Assembly: GCA_017303935.1 (NCBI GenBank)
Contig: JAFLBD010000002.1
Coordinates: 850,784 to 914,783 of the forward strand
Reading direction: 5' to 3'
Source: Armatimonadota bacterium
GTDB taxonomy: Bacteria; Armatimonadota; Fimbriimonadia; Fimbriimonadales; Fimbriimonadaceae
Length of the DNA stretch: 64,000 nt
The notes beneath the pieces were generated by a model that was not told the origin of the DNA, did not search any database, and saw only the letters and a program-made list of their open reading frames with translations. Made by a program: the position numbers and the translations under genes. Below are positions 52,198 through 62,428 of this stretch, in pieces (positions within the stretch are counted from its first letter, which is position 1; each line of letters opens with the position of its first letter).

Positions 52198-53354
52198 TAG
52201 ATCCTCGTACGCTTTTTGTAGAGCAGTGCGCCACCAGCGACTGCCGCTCCAAGAGCGTACCACGCAAAGGCCGGAATTCGACCTTCAAAGTTGAACATTT
52301 GTGGCTTTACATCCACACTTTCTAGCGCGACTACCGGGACTCGGACCTGAAATCCCGTGCCGTCATCGGCAACCGCATAACCCAGCTTTTGCCCAGCCTT
52401 GATCGGTGCTACCGCGCGGTTCTCGAGCCGGAAGGTGAACTTCGGCTTGGTGCCAACCTTGCTCAATAACTGCGTATCGACCAATGGGGCGAGCCCCAAA
52501 GTGGGAACCGTTCCGCCGGTGATCGGTACCTCGCAAAGGAGTTCGCCGGGCCGGGCGGAGAGTCCGACTTCGTAGTTTGAGAACGACCACTTCAGCATCG
52601 CATCCTGATCGACTTGGGTATCCGGCGAATTCATGATCACGGTGATAACACGGAACCCATTGCGCACTGCGCTACCCACGTAGCAGTGACCAGCATCGTT
52701 TGTAAAGCCAGTCTTGATCCCATCCGCGGTTGGGTCTTTGAGCAACCACTTGTTGCGCGTCTCTAAGAAAGTATCTTCTTGATTGATTGACCTTTGGATC
52801 ACGCGCTGCCTGGTTTTGGCGACTTCGCGAAACATCGGATTCTTCATCGCAACTCGCGCAATTCGGGCGAGGTCGTGTGCGGTGGTCACGTGCTCCTTAT
52901 CGGGGAGTCCGTGGGGATTGTGAAAGTGCGTTCCAGTGCATCCAATCTCCTTGGCGCGCTCGTTCATCCGATCGGAAAATGCGCTGACTGAACCTGCTAG
53001 ACGCACCGCCGCGGTGTAGCAAACGTCATTTGCGCTCCGGAGAATCATTGCGTAAACCGCGTCTTCAACCGAAATTTCCTCGCCGGGCCTGAGATGAAGG
53101 CTCGAACCCTCGACCGAAGTCACGCTTGCCGGCGCTTTCAGAAGATCGAACAGGTCCTTGCTTTCCAAAGTCAGCAACGCCGTCATGATCTTTGTAGTGC
53201 TTGCTGGATACCGCGGCACATCAGCATCCTTTTCCCAAAGCACTTTGCCCGTGGCTGCGTCGATGATGATCGCGCTTTTGCCCTGCACCGTCGGCGCCTG
53301 CGCGAAGCATGAACCGAAGAAAAAGAAAGCGAGAATGGCAGCAGGGAACTTCAT
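52194..53354 (-). CDS. dacA: D-alanyl-D-alanine carboxypeptidase (PBP5/DacA type)
   Basis: A 386-residue penicillin-binding protein that trims the terminal D-Ala of peptidoglycan stems. The signal peptide is FPAAILAFFFFGSCFAQ. The catalytic triad motifs are SxxK in YPASTTKIMTALL (Ser52, Lys55), SxN in RSANDVCYTAA and KTG in DGIKTGFTNDAGHC. The C-terminus has the PBP5-associated beta domain and a membrane helix (WYALGAAVAGGALLY) ending in a basic tail, where PBP5 has an amphipathic helix. It overlaps scpB (ATGA) and rluB (TTGA). Confidence 0.9.
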   Translation of the reverse strand: MKFPAAILAFFFFGSCFAQAPTVQGKSAIIIDAATGKVLWEKDADVPRYPASTTKIMTALLTLESKDLFDLLKAPASVTSVEGSSLHLRPGEEISVEDAVYAMILRSANDVCYTAAVRLAGSVSAFSDRMNERAKEIGCTGTHFHNPHGLPDKEHVTTAHDLARIARVAMKNPMFREVAKTRQRVIQRSINQEDTFLETRNKWLLKDPTADGIKTGFTNDAGHCYVGSAVRNGFRVITVIMNSPDTQVDQDAMLKWSFSNYEVGLSARPGELLCEVPITGGTVPTLGLAPLVDTQLLSKVGTKPKFTFRLENRAVAPIKAGQKLGYAVADDGTGFQVRVPVVALESVDVKPQMFNFEGRIPAFAWYALGAAVAGGALLYKKRTRIY

Positions 53355-53905
53355 GACTGAACGAACTCAGACGATTCTACCGGTTCGGATTCTGGCTGCG
53401 TTTCGATCGAATCAAAGTCGATTTGGGGGAGTTCGCTCAAATCGTTGAGCTTGAACTGATGCAAAAACTGTTCGGACGTACCGTATAGCAAGGGTCGCCC
53501 TGGGGTTTGCTTTCTGCCGACTTCTTTCACCATTCTCCGGTCTAGGAGTGCTCGGACCGTGTGGTCGCTTTGCACTCCACGAACAGCCTCAATTTCGGCC
53601 ATCGTGACTGGCTGTCGGTAAGCGACAATCGCCAGAGTTTCGAGTTGACTGCGGGTGAGCTTCTGCCGGGCTGGACGTAGGAACCGAGCCACAATTTCCG
53701 CCATTTCGGGCTTGGTGCTGAACTGGAATCCTCCAGCGATTTGCATCAGCTGAATCCCGCGATTCTCGGAGCATACTTGTGCGATTTTTCGCAGTTCATC
53801 GCGCACGACAGTCTCTTCAACATCGAGTAGTTTTGCGAGCTCTGCAGCGGGTACTGGAGAGTCAGCGACGAACAGAATGGCTTCGATCTGATTCGAGAGG
53901 TTCAT
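53351..53905 (-). CDS. scpB: Segregation and condensation protein B
   Basis: A 184-residue winged-helix kleisin partner. MNLSNQIEAILFVADSPVPA begins ScpB; the two winged helices are around KLLDVEETVVRDELRKIA and LETLAIVAYRQPVTMAEIEA, with VRGVQSDHTVRALLDRRMVK and PGRPLLYGTSEQFLHQFKL, all diagnostic. The longer frame to 54007 lies in scpA and is not the start. ATGA overlaps on both sides (scpA stop, dacA start). Confidence 0.94.
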   Translation of the reverse strand: MNLSNQIEAILFVADSPVPAAELAKLLDVEETVVRDELRKIAQVCSENRGIQLMQIAGGFQFSTKPEMAEIVARFLRPARQKLTRSQLETLAIVAYRQPVTMAEIEAVRGVQSDHTVRALLDRRMVKEVGRKQTPGRPLLYGTSEQFLHQFKLNDLSELPQIDFDSIETQPESEPVESSEFVQS

Positions 53906-54663
53906 GCCGCCACCGCCATCAAATAGAACCGGACCTCGCCATTCTCCAGCACCGATACTCCTGCAGTGCCGAGTCGGATCAGCTCCAGCAAAGCGAGGAA
54001 CCACCATAAAGCCTCAACTCGCGTGTACTCCCCTTCGACGAGGTCGACCAGTGATCGCTGGTCTTGCGAAAGGCATCTCTCGACCACCTGCATCATTTCG
54101 GCTAGCGACCGTCGAGGTCTGCTCAAGAACACTTCGGGTTGCTGTGTGGCGCGTTCTAGGAGAGCTTCCAACGCTCGAGCTAGATCGTTTCCGTTGACGC
54201 CTTTGATTTCGAACGGAATTTCGTAATTCGGCTCGCCCGCGCTCCGGAAAAACAGCTCTTGCCGATCTTCAAATGAAAGGCTCAACGATTTGAGCGCGGT
54301 TTGGAAATCGAGAATCCCTGGGCCGTCGTAAACGTGTAATTCATCTTCGAGCTCTTCAGGTTCTGGCACCGGCAAAAGGCGATGTGCCTTCCGCTCAACG
54401 AGGTAGGCAATGGCAATTAAAGCGGTAGTCGCACCTTCCAAGTCCTCGGAATCGCTGCCCATTACGTACTCGGCGTACGCCTGGCAGATCGGCAACATTG
54501 GGATGTCGTACAGGTCGACTTTTTGGTGTAGGACACAGCGCACCAACGCGCCCAAACTTCCGGTGTACGCTTCGCATTCGATCGCGATCTCGGGCGGGGC
54601 AGTCAATCCCAGCGGACCCTGAAACACCAGAGTCTCTTTTGCGCGCACGAGCGAAGTTGACAT
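53902..54663 (-). CDS. scpA: Segregation and condensation protein A
   Basis: A 253-residue kleisin of the SMC condensin complex. FQGPLGLTAPPEIAIECEAY then LGALVRCVLHQKVDLYDIPM is the N-terminal SMC-neck-binding part. The middle is acidic and the C-terminal winged helix contains VEALWWFLALLELIRLGTAG. ATG 54663 (MSTSLVRAKETLVF) is used; the frame to 54756 overlaps the divergent DUF4127 gene. First gene of the four-gene operon scpA-scpB-dacA-rluB. The SMC gene is not in the window. Confidence 0.92.
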   Translation of the reverse strand: MSTSLVRAKETLVFQGPLGLTAPPEIAIECEAYTGSLGALVRCVLHQKVDLYDIPMLPICQAYAEYVMGSDSEDLEGATTALIAIAYLVERKAHRLLPVPEPEELEDELHVYDGPGILDFQTALKSLSLSFEDRQELFFRSAGEPNYEIPFEIKGVNGNDLARALEALLERATQQPEVFLSRPRRSLAEMMQVVERCLSQDQRSLVDLVEGEYTRVEALWWFLALLELIRLGTAGVSVLENGEVRFYLMAVAA

Positions 54664-54731
54664 GCTGAAAAGGACGAACAAATTGCGCGATTTGGAGTTC
54701 GATTTTGATGCCAGCGGGTATCGTATTTCGT

Positions 54732-56378
54732 ATGCGCAAGGGACTGTGTGGAGCACTACTCATCATCGCCAGCAGTGTTTCCCACGCTTCCACATCCTTT
54801 TCCACAAGTTATCCACCCGATGGCTCGATTGGCAACTACAAAAAAATCCTGTTGATCCCTATCGACGATCGTCCAGCGACAGGACAATTTCCGGCCATGA
54901 TCGGCGCTATAGCCGATGTCCGAGTGCAAACTCCTCCAGCATTTTTGTTGGGTCGTTTCTTGAATCCGGGTTCACCGGACGCACTCCTGGACTGGTTGGA
55001 ATCACAAGATCTGCGACAATATTCCGCAATCGTTGCTAGCGCAGACATGATCGCCTACGGAGGGTTGATCGCTTCAAGAACCGGTACGACTTCTTTGGAA
55101 TCAGCTAAGTCGCGAGCTGCTCGGTTTGAAGAGATTCGTAGTCGTTTCCCACAAACAAAGTGCTTCGTCTTCAGCAGTTTGATGCGGCTCGCCCCGACCG
55201 CGACGACAGAGAACAGGCCCTGGCGCGAGAACCTCGTTCGAACGGTCATCTCCCGCGAGAGATTCTTGAAGCGGCCGATGTGGGAGAACTTCGTGCCGTT
55301 TTTCACAAACTCCTCACGGTTGCCCGAGAAGATTCTTGCCGACTTTGACGCTGTTCGGGCACGAAACTTTGAATTCCAAACCTACTTGATGAACCGGACG
55401 AAGGCAGGGAGTTTTGACTTTTTGGTGCTCGGGCAGGACGATGCACAGCCCGAAGGTCCGCAGATCGCCGAGCAACAAAAGCTGCGATCTTTCAACAACG
55501 ATCCGAATTCCTTGGATCGCATCTATTTTTGCGAAGGAATTGATCAGCACGCGAACGTTTTGGTGAGCCGAGCGATCCTTTCGACGATTGGGTGGAAACC
55601 ACGCGTTCGTGTGGTCTACACGGATAACCAAGGGGCCGAACTTACTCCGACCTACGAAATCCGTCCACTCAAAGAGTCTGTGAATGAGCAGATCATCGCG
55701 AGTGGCGGCGAGATCGCCAAATCCGTCGAGGATTCAGATTATTCGCTGTACATCAACACTCCAAACCCGAGTCAATCCAGCTTTGCCACTTTCTCCGGGA
55801 ACCTAGGCGAAGAACTCGAAATGGGATTCCCAGTGGCGGTGGCCGACGTCAATCTTGGCAAGACTGGCACCGGCGATCCGAACCTTTTTGACGCACTCAC
55901 CCAAGGCGACCGGGCCATGAAATTGATTGGATACGCAGGCTGGAACACGGCGGGGAACACGATCGGAACCACCATTCCGATGGCGAATGTCTACCTGGCA
56001 GCAAGGCGATTACCCGTCGATCCGCTTCAGCGCGAACTAAACCAGAGAGCATTTTTGTTGCACCGGCTCGTGAACGACTTTGAGTACCACCGGTTCACGC
56101 GCCCGATGGCCTACGAATTCATCGACAACAACCCGCCCGCAACCCGAGAAGAGACGTATGGAGAGCGATTTGAATCCGTCAACCGACTGGTCCAACAAGA
56201 TCTCTCACAGCGACTGAACCGAGTTTTTACTCAACAATTCCTCGGCAGGACTTTCTTTGCGGGTACTCGCCAATATGTGCTCGACGGGATCGATGCGGTC
56301 AGCGTCGATCTACCTTGGCCCCGTGCCTACGAAGTTCGGCTCGGATTCCAACTCCGTGCGCAAGAGGTCAAGCGCTAA
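54732..56378 (+). CDS. DUF4127 protein (exported)
   Basis: A 548-residue exported protein with a signal peptide (KGLCGALLIIASSVSHA). After it, ILLIPIDDRPATGQFPAMIG and IVASADMIAYGGLIASRTG are the N-terminal DUF4127 blocks. The later FLVLGQDDAQPEGPQIAEQQ and GMPF-like GYAGWNTAGNTIGTTIPMAN are also conserved. The family function is unknown to me. ATG 54732 is preferred over 54705 because it starts the signal peptide. Four bases separate it from ruvA, so ruvA may be co-transcribed. Confidence 0.85.
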   Translation: MRKGLCGALLIIASSVSHASTSFSTSYPPDGSIGNYKKILLIPIDDRPATGQFPAMIGAIADVRVQTPPAFLLGRFLNPGSPDALLDWLESQDLRQYSAIVASADMIAYGGLIASRTGTTSLESAKSRAARFEEIRSRFPQTKCFVFSSLMRLAPTATTENRPWRENLVRTVISRERFLKRPMWENFVPFFTNSSRLPEKILADFDAVRARNFEFQTYLMNRTKAGSFDFLVLGQDDAQPEGPQIAEQQKLRSFNNDPNSLDRIYFCEGIDQHANVLVSRAILSTIGWKPRVRVVYTDNQGAELTPTYEIRPLKESVNEQIIASGGEIAKSVEDSDYSLYINTPNPSQSSFATFSGNLGEELEMGFPVAVADVNLGKTGTGDPNLFDALTQGDRAMKLIGYAGWNTAGNTIGTTIPMANVYLAARRLPVDPLQRELNQRAFLLHRLVNDFEYHRFTRPMAYEFIDNNPPATREETYGERFESVNRLVQQDLSQRLNRVFTQQFLGRTFFAGTRQYVLDGIDAVSVDLPWPRAYEVRLGFQLRAQEVKR

Positions 56379-56381
56379 GCC

Positions 56382-56981
56382 ATGATTTCCAGGCTCATGG
56401 GTGAACTCCTTGAGGTCGGCGGGGGCCGGGCGGTCATCCTTTGTGGTGGCGTCGGCTACGAAGTGTTGTTGCCCGAATCGGCTCTGCATGCGCTGCCACC
56501 AATCGGAAACAGCACGAATATTTACACGCGTCAAATCGTGCGAGAAGACGCCTTGTTTCTCGTCGGATTTCTTTCGGAAGGGGATCGAAAACTATTCGAT
56601 CTACTCTCGGATGTTAAGGGCTGCGGTCCGAAAATCTCCTTGCAAGTGATCAGCGATCTCGGAGCAGAATCGGCATTCGAATCGATCGCCACAGAAGACG
56701 CAAAGGCTCTGGCCAAAGCCACCGGAGTGGGGCCGAGGCTTGCAGAACGGATCATTCTCGAACTCAAAGACAAAGTTCGGCAGGTCGGATTCGAGCGAAA
56801 ACTCGTTGGCGTTTCGACGAGCGGCAAGGCGGTGGTTGCGGCCGAGGACGATCTGGTTGAAGCACTGATGTCACTTGGGTATCGCCGCGCCGAGGCCGAA
56901 GCTGCTGCCTCACAAGTCTTGCCGAGCGAAGGGGACCTCAGTGAAAGATTACGCATCGCCTTGCGAGGGCTGACGAAGTAA
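56382..56981 (+). CDS. ruvA: Holliday junction helicase subunit RuvA
   Basis: A 199-residue protein. MISRLMGELLEVGGGRAVIL begins the OB domain, LLSDVKGCGPKISLQVISDL and ATGVGPRLAERIILELKDK are the two HhH motifs, and the C-terminal domain III (DDLVEALMSLGYRRAEAEAA) contacts RuvB. Full length and intact. It is 6 bases before ruvB. Confidence 0.96.
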   Translation: MISRLMGELLEVGGGRAVILCGGVGYEVLLPESALHALPPIGNSTNIYTRQIVREDALFLVGFLSEGDRKLFDLLSDVKGCGPKISLQVISDLGAESAFESIATEDAKALAKATGVGPRLAERIILELKDKVRQVGFERKLVGVSTSGKAVVAAEDDLVEALMSLGYRRAEAEAAASQVLPSEGDLSERLRIALRGLTK

Positions 56982-56987
56982 ACCACC

Positions 56988-58031
56988 ATGTCACACGGCC
57001 GCGATAACAAGGAACTCGATCCGTTTCAACACGTCGTTGACCGGGCGCCAGATTTGTCGCTTCGTCCAAAGCGGCTTTCAGAGTTCATCGGCCAAACAAA
57101 GCTGAAGGAAAATCTCGCGATCTTTCTCAAGGCGGCTCAAGTTCGCCAGGAGCCGCTGGATCACCTCTTACTTTACGGTCCGCCCGGTCTAGGAAAGACG
57201 ACCCTTGCTCACATCGTCGCTGCGGAGATGAACACGCTCATCCACGTCACCAGCGGACCCGCTATCGAGCGTCCGGGCGATCTTGTAGGGATTCTCACCA
57301 ACCTCGAACCTGGGGCGGTCCTGTTCATCGACGAAATCCACCGACTTTCGCGACCGGTCGAAGAAATTCTATATCCAGCAATGGAGGATTCAAAGGTCGA
57401 TATCATGATCGGCAAAGGACCCGCCGCGCGTTCGATCCGCCTCGAACTACCGCAATTCACGGTGATTGGTGCGACCACCCGACAAGGCTTGCTCACCGGC
57501 CCACTCCGCGATCGATTTGGGATCGTGATGCATTTCGCGTTTTACGATTCTGAAGCGCTGTTCGAGATCATCACGCGATCAGCAGGAATCTTGGGCTACT
57601 CAATCACTCCCGACGGAGCGCGGGAACTCGCAAAGCGTTCTCGGGGAACACCGAGAATCGCCAACCGCTTGCTGCGACGGGTGCGTGACTTTGCTCAGGT
57701 CGAGGGTCTCGTAGAGATCACTCACGCCTCATGCGAGCGCGCATTGAAAATGCTCGAAGTGGACTCCTGCGGACTAGACGAAGTCGACCGAATGATCCTC
57801 AAAACGATGATCGAAAAGTACAACGGCGGACCAGTGGGTTTGGAGACGATCGCGGCTTCCACGGGCGAGGATAGCGGCACCATCGAAGACGTTTATGAAC
57901 CGTATTTGATGCAGATGGGATTTGTGCAGCGGACGCCACGAGGCCGGATGGTCACCGCCTCGGCGTATGCTCATCTGGGAATCCCGAAGCCGAAAACAGC
58001 GGCACCAGACACTCAAGGCGACCTCTTTTAG
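56988..58031 (+). CDS. ruvB: Holliday junction branch-migration ATPase RuvB
   Basis: A 347-residue AAA+ motor. [20 protein letters not shown] near 26, Walker [13 protein letters not shown], Walker [21 protein letters not shown], sensor and finger region [20 protein letters not shown], and the winged helix ([20 protein letters not shown]) are all standard. With RuvA it drives branch migration in recombination. No ruvC is in this window. Confidence 0.97.
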   Translation: MSHGRDNKELDPFQHVVDRAPDLSLRPKRLSEFIGQTKLKENLAIFLKAAQVRQEPLDHLLLYGPPGLGKTTLAHIVAAEMNTLIHVTSGPAIERPGDLVGILTNLEPGAVLFIDEIHRLSRPVEEILYPAMEDSKVDIMIGKGPAARSIRLELPQFTVIGATTRQGLLTGPLRDRFGIVMHFAFYDSEALFEIITRSAGILGYSITPDGARELAKRSRGTPRIANRLLRRVRDFAQVEGLVEITHASCERALKMLEVDSCGLDEVDRMILKTMIEKYNGGPVGLETIAASTGEDSGTIEDVYEPYLMQMGFVQRTPRGRMVTASAYAHLGIPKPKTAAPDTQGDLF

Positions 58032-58033
58032 CC

Positions 58034-58906
58034 GTGCAACAATTGCAGGAATTCGCACCCGACTCGTTCTACCTTGATTCCGAAATGATGGGGCCGGGGC
58101 ACATTGGCATTTCGCTCCTGCGCTCGGGCGGTGAATTCGCTATCGTCGATACTGCGATGGCGCCAGCTGCATCTCGAATCATCGATTCCATCCAGGCTCT
58201 TGGCGGCTCACCAGAGGCAGTCACCGCCATCTTTGTGACCCATGTGCATCTCGACCATGCTGGAGGCGCAGGAAGTCTTGCAGAGCTATGCCCGAACGCC
58301 AAGGTCATCGTTCATCCGCGAGGAGTCCGGCATATGGTTGACCCGAGTCGGCTCATCGAAGGCACGCGGGCAGTCTGGGGAGAACAGAATTACTCAAAGT
58401 TCTTTGGCGAAGTTCGACCTGTTCCAGAGCGACAAGCAGTCGAAGCCGATTTCAGCACTGAGGTTCGGTTCGGGGATCGCACATTTCAAATTTTCGATAC
58501 TCCGGGCCACGCCAAACATCATTACTCGCTATTCGAACCCGCATCGGGAGTTCTCTTTCCGGGTGACACGCTCGGATTGGCCTATGATGGCCAATCGGTT
58601 TTCCCGTCGAGTAGTCCGGTCCAATTCGATCCGGATGCTCTAAAGGAATCTGTTCGGCTCTTCGCAAATCTAGGTGCTTGCTGCGCTGCCATCGCGCACT
58701 TCGGAATTCTCACCGACGTCGAAGGCGCCTGCGATCAAATGCTGACGCGCATCGATGGATTTGTGGACGCCTGCCAAAACTCCGATTCTGAAAATGAACT
58801 TAGGGAGAAGCTTTTGCAGCTTCTCCCCAGTTCGGTCCGGTCCATGTATGAGCTAGACGCTCAAATCAACGCACAGGGCTTGATGCACTGGAAGGCGTCT
58901 CAATAA
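58034..58906 (+). CDS. MBL-fold metallohydrolase
   Basis: A 290-residue metallo-beta-lactamase-fold enzyme. [10 protein letters not shown] (about 70-79) gives the HxHxDH zinc ligands, [13 protein letters not shown] (about 154-166) a further His, and LFPGDTLG the bridging Asp. [10 protein letters not shown] near residue 219 has the last His. GTG start, two bases after ruvB, so it is in the ruv transcript. Its 3' end overlaps the convergent proS gene by 7 bases. The substrate is not predictable. Confidence 0.85.
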   Translation: MQQLQEFAPDSFYLDSEMMGPGHIGISLLRSGGEFAIVDTAMAPAASRIIDSIQALGGSPEAVTAIFVTHVHLDHAGGAGSLAELCPNAKVIVHPRGVRHMVDPSRLIEGTRAVWGEQNYSKFFGEVRPVPERQAVEADFSTEVRFGDRTFQIFDTPGHAKHHYSLFEPASGVLFPGDTLGLAYDGQSVFPSSSPVQFDPDALKESVRLFANLGACCAAIAHFGILTDVEGACDQMLTRIDGFVDACQNSDSENELREKLLQLLPSSVRSMYELDAQINAQGLMHWKASQ

Positions 58907-60411
58907 GCCTTCGCGAAGATCACGCGCTGCTTTGACGGCTTGCCAGAAAACACGCACGTTCCTGGCTTAGCGTCGTCTGGATGGAGCGGCTGGAGCGGGA
59001 TGCACCGAATCGTCGCCTTCGTGATCTCAGCGATTTTGTCTTCGGTTTCCTGAGTTCCGTCCCAATGCGCGATCACGAATCCGCTGCCGCCTTCGCCTTC
59101 GAACACCTTTGCGAACTCGTCCCATGTGTCCACGCGCTGAGTCATCTTTTCTCGTCGTTCGGTTGCGATTTGGAGCAGATTGTTCTGCGCGGATTCGAGG
59201 TAGTCGAGCACCGTGTTGCCAAGCTGATCAAAGCCAACAAACTCTTTACCTTCGGCATCTCGGCGCGAAACAGGGCAAGCCTGATTGTCGATATCTCGAG
59301 GACCGAGTTCGATGCGGATGCACGCTCCTTTCAGCTCCCAATCATTGAATTTGAATCCAGGTGAGAGGTTCTCCCTGTTGTCCACATGGACCCGGACCTT
59401 TTCGTCCTTCCAGCGCAAGCCTCGGAGCTCTCCGGCGATCCGGTTAGCTTCTTCCATGACACGCGGTCGATCTGCGTCCTTACCGATCGGTACGATCACA
59501 ACCTGAATTGGCGCGATGCGAGGTGGAAGAACCAAACCCTTGTCGTCGGAATGCGCCATGATCAGCGTGCCGATAAGCCGTGTCGAAACGCCCCAGCTCG
59601 TGGCGTAAACGTATTCCAACTTACCGTCTCGGCTCTGGAATTTGACGTCAAATGCCTTAGCAAAATTCTGCCCGAGGTGGTGCGATGTGCCCGCTTGAAT
59701 CGCACGGCCATCTTGAACCAACGCCTCGATGCAGTACGTGTGATCGGCTCCGGCAAACTTCTCGCCTTCCGACTTAACGCCGGTAATGACGGGTACGGCC
59801 AAGAACTCTTCAGCGAAAGTCTTGTACACGCCGAGCATCTTCATCGCCTCTTCTTCGGCCTCCTCGTAGGTTTCGTGCGCGGTATGACCTTCTTGCCACA
59901 AGAACTCCGCCGTGCGCAAGAAGAGCCGTGTGCGTCGTTCCCATCGGACCACGTTTGCCCACTGGTTAACGAGAATCGGCAGGTCGCGATAACTTTGAAT
60001 CCAGTTTCGGTATGTGTTCCAGATGATCGTTTCGCTGGTCGGACGAATAATCAGTTCCTCTTCCAGCTTGGCCGTTGGGTCCACAATGACACCGCCACCG
60101 TTCGGATCGTTCATCAATCGGTAGTGGGTCACCACGGCACACTCTTTGGCAAATCCTTCGACGTGATCGGCTTCTTTGCTCAAGAATGACTTCGGGACAA
60201 ACAAGGGGAAATAAGCGTTCTGATGCCCGGTGGCCTTGAACATGTCATCCAAGCCACGCTGCATGTGCTCCCAGATGGCGTAACCATGCGGCTTGATCAC
60301 CATGCAACCGCGAACATCAGAGTGTTCGGCGAGCCCGGCCTTTTCGACAACGTCGTTGTACCAAGCGGAGTAGTCCTGCTCGCGGGGTGTAACGCCCAAA
60401 TTGTTTGCCAT
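58900..60411 (-). CDS. proS: Prolyl-tRNA synthetase, eukaryote/archaeal type (ProS type 3)
   Basis: A 503-residue class II synthetase. [20 protein letters not shown] begins type 3 Pro[22 protein letters not shown] is motif 1, [19 protein letters not shown] and [20 protein letters not shown] motif 2, and [20 protein letters not shown] motif 3. The insertion domain of bacterial-type ProRS is absent. The C-terminal domain ends VIFAKAY, with the terminal Tyr typical of this type. It charges tRNA-Pro such as the one at 41606. Confidence 0.95.
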   Translation of the reverse strand: MANNLGVTPREQDYSAWYNDVVEKAGLAEHSDVRGCMVIKPHGYAIWEHMQRGLDDMFKATGHQNAYFPLFVPKSFLSKEADHVEGFAKECAVVTHYRLMNDPNGGGVIVDPTAKLEEELIIRPTSETIIWNTYRNWIQSYRDLPILVNQWANVVRWERRTRLFLRTAEFLWQEGHTAHETYEEAEEEAMKMLGVYKTFAEEFLAVPVITGVKSEGEKFAGADHTYCIEALVQDGRAIQAGTSHHLGQNFAKAFDVKFQSRDGKLEYVYATSWGVSTRLIGTLIMAHSDDKGLVLPPRIAPIQVVIVPIGKDADRPRVMEEANRIAGELRGLRWKDEKVRVHVDNRENLSPGFKFNDWELKGACIRIELGPRDIDNQACPVSRRDAEGKEFVGFDQLGNTVLDYLESAQNNLLQIATERREKMTQRVDTWDEFAKVFEGEGGSGFVIAHWDGTQETEDKIAEITKATIRCIPLQPLHPDDAKPGTCVFSGKPSKQRVIFAKAY

Positions 60412-60436
60412 AAGCCCTATTTTGGCATAGGCAAGG

Positions 60437-61828
60437 TCACTTTCGAACGATGCGAAGCTTCACCAGCTGGCTAGCCATCAGATTGCCGGACTCATCGTAG
60501 GCCTCTGCCCGCAGCAGATGATTGCCAGGCTCATAGTAATTTGGATCGATCATCATGCCCCAGTCGCGCTGAGAATCGCTGCTGAACAGCGGCTTCCCGT
60601 CAAATACAAACTTGACGAAACTGATGTCTGCATTGGCGTCAATCGCTACGCTGATTCGGGTCCTCTCAGAGATTTCCAAGCTTTTCGAAACTCGGACTGA
60701 ATAGCGGCCCTCCTTTGAACCTGAATCCTGCGGTGCAGAGAGGAAGTAATCGTTTCGAATCGCCCGCCGATACGCTTCTAGCACTCTCGAATCGTGTAGC
60801 AGTGAGTAGTTATTATTTCGGCGGTGGGCTAGCGCCAAGTTGTTCGAACTGAAGTAGTTGATCGCCTTCACACGTGGAAAGTCGGTGCGAAGCGACTTAT
60901 AAAGGTCCAAGATGTTATTCGCTGCAAAATAGCCCAGCGACCGGTTCTCGAGGGCAGAGAAGTGAGTCGTGGCGTACTCGCAGATCATGATCGGCTTGCG
61001 GTCGGCATATCGTTCATAGACCGGAGTCAACAGGTCCATCGGAGAAATGTCTTTCGCAGGGGCCATCGGGTCTTGATTGAAATAAGACACGTTGTACAGG
61101 TTCACACCAACCCAATCGACCTGATCGTCGCCCGGATAATACTCTTCGATGTTCTGAACGGGAAGCGCATAAGGACACCAAACCATCGCGACATTTGGCG
61201 CGTTGTCTCGCATGATTCGAGTGACCAAGCTCCACTTTTCTTTGTACAGAGTCGGATCGCCGTGATACTTCACCCAATCCCCGTTCATCTCGCTGGCAAA
61301 TCGCAAGAAAACTCTGGTACCACTAAGCCGCAGGTCCTTGGCGAGTTGGAGGAGGTACTCATCCTCGTTCACCATTTCGAGGCCGTCATTGGGTTCCAAC
61401 GCGATGTGAACAAACTTGTTTTGCGAAGCGAGATAGCGCAACCAATCGAGCGGAATAGGCCGGCCATACCCGAGGTAGAAGAAGTACATGGCATGGGGTT
61501 TGTCCACCCACTTCTCAAACTCGTCAGGACGTCTTCGATCAGCGTGATTCGAATCCTTGTAAATCTGCTTCAGGTTGGATTCGAGGTCAATGTAGGCACC
61601 CAAGTAGCAACCTCGCGTGGGTTCAAACTTGGCCAATCCGATTGGTTCCTCGCGCACTGGATTGGTTTTCTCGGCGAGGACATACAGCCGGGAAGGGTGA
61701 AGCGTTGGTTTGACTTCTGCAGACTTAGACAATTCCGAACGCACCAAGACGGCGCCCGCGACAACCACGAGAACCGCCAGCATCCATCGGAATGCTGCCC
61801 CTAACCCCATGCTACTTTCATTCCACAT
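60437..61828 (-). CDS. GH26-like glycoside hydrolase (mannanase-like)
   Basis: A 463-residue exported or anchored enzyme: hydrophobic N-terminus ([17 protein letters not shown]), then a TIM-barrel of GH26 type. [20 protein letters not shown] has the acid/base Glu of the GH26 EMNG motif; [13 protein letters not shown] carries the likely nucleophile Glu. MVWCPYALP and [15 protein letters not shown] are the usual W and Y blocks. The C-terminus is an Ig-like domain ([27 protein letters not shown]). Substrate may be beta-mannan or another beta-glycan. An alternative start at 61810 is possible. Confidence 0.82.
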   Translation of the reverse strand: MWNESSMGLGAAFRWMLAVLVVVAGAVLVRSELSKSAEVKPTLHPSRLYVLAEKTNPVREEPIGLAKFEPTRGCYLGAYIDLESNLKQIYKDSNHADRRRPDEFEKWVDKPHAMYFFYLGYGRPIPLDWLRYLASQNKFVHIALEPNDGLEMVNEDEYLLQLAKDLRLSGTRVFLRFASEMNGDWVKYHGDPTLYKEKWSLVTRIMRDNAPNVAMVWCPYALPVQNIEEYYPGDDQVDWVGVNLYNVSYFNQDPMAPAKDISPMDLLTPVYERYADRKPIMICEYATTHFSALENRSLGYFAANNILDLYKSLRTDFPRVKAINYFSSNNLALAHRRNNNYSLLHDSRVLEAYRRAIRNDYFLSAPQDSGSKEGRYSVRVSKSLEISERTRISVAIDANADISFVKFVFDGKPLFSSDSQRDWGMMIDPNYYEPGNHLLRAEAYDESGNLMASQLVKLRIVRK

Positions 61829-61867
61829 CCGGGTTCAATTCAACCACGACCGGAACGATAAAGTGCC

Positions 61868-62428
61868 CTAATCGAGTTTCTCGCCAAGTTCAGGCTCGGC
61901 GGCAAGGCCCGGGAACTCGGCCCTAGAATTCGCGCCCGTAATGTCGTTATCGGTGGCGACTCGTGCAATGATCTCGCCCATCATCGGAGCACTCACGCCT
62001 TCCCATCGGCCCTGAAGGATCCCGCGCTTGCCGATGTAGACCCAGGTCGGGCTCTGCTTAACCTTGTACGCCTGCGAAGTGCGGCGGTCTGGATCCGCAA
62101 TAGTTGGCACTGGCAAATCGACCTTGGACTTCCAGGTATCAAACTCCGCAACACTAACTTGCGAGACGATCAGAACCTGTGCAGACTTCTCGCCGAGAGC
62201 GGATTGCAGGATTCCTGTCGCCTTGATCGCCTTGGCTTCGACGGCCCCTTCAGGACTTGTGAACAACACCACGAGAGGGCGATTCATCGTGATATCCAGC
62301 ATGGAATAGTTTTGCTTGTCTTGGGCTTGACCTTGGAACGGTGGAGCCAGTTCGCCGGCCTCACTCCGCATAAGCGCACAACCCGAAATCATTCCGAGCC
62401 CGATCAACGCAATTGCAAATTTCTTCAT
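61868..62428 (-). CDS. Thioredoxin-fold lipoprotein lacking the CxxC motif
   Basis: A 186-residue lipoprotein from ATG 62428: MKKFAIALIGLGMISGCALM has a lipobox with Cys17. The rest looks like a thioredoxin/TlpA fold: MNRPLVVLFTSPEGAVEAKA (where CxxC would sit, here SPEG), VLIVSQVSVAEFDTW, and cis-Pro region VKQSPTWVYIGKRGILQGRW. So it is redox-inactive at the usual site and may bind a ligand. The frame to 62800 overlaps DUF423 and is rejected. Its start overlaps the DUF423 stop (ATGA). Confidence 0.7.
   Translation of the reverse strand: MKKFAIALIGLGMISGCALMRSEAGELAPPFQGQAQDKQNYSMLDITMNRPLVVLFTSPEGAVEAKAIKATGILQSALGEKSAQVLIVSQVSVAEFDTWKSKVDLPVPTIADPDRRTSQAYKVKQSPTWVYIGKRGILQGRWEGVSAPMMGEIIARVATDNDITGANSRAEFPGLAAEPELGEKLD

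Noticed and set aside
52198-52263. ATG-initiated longer form of RluB
   Set aside because: It would overlap dacA by 70 bases; the TTG at 52197 fits the four-base overlaps seen throughout the operon.
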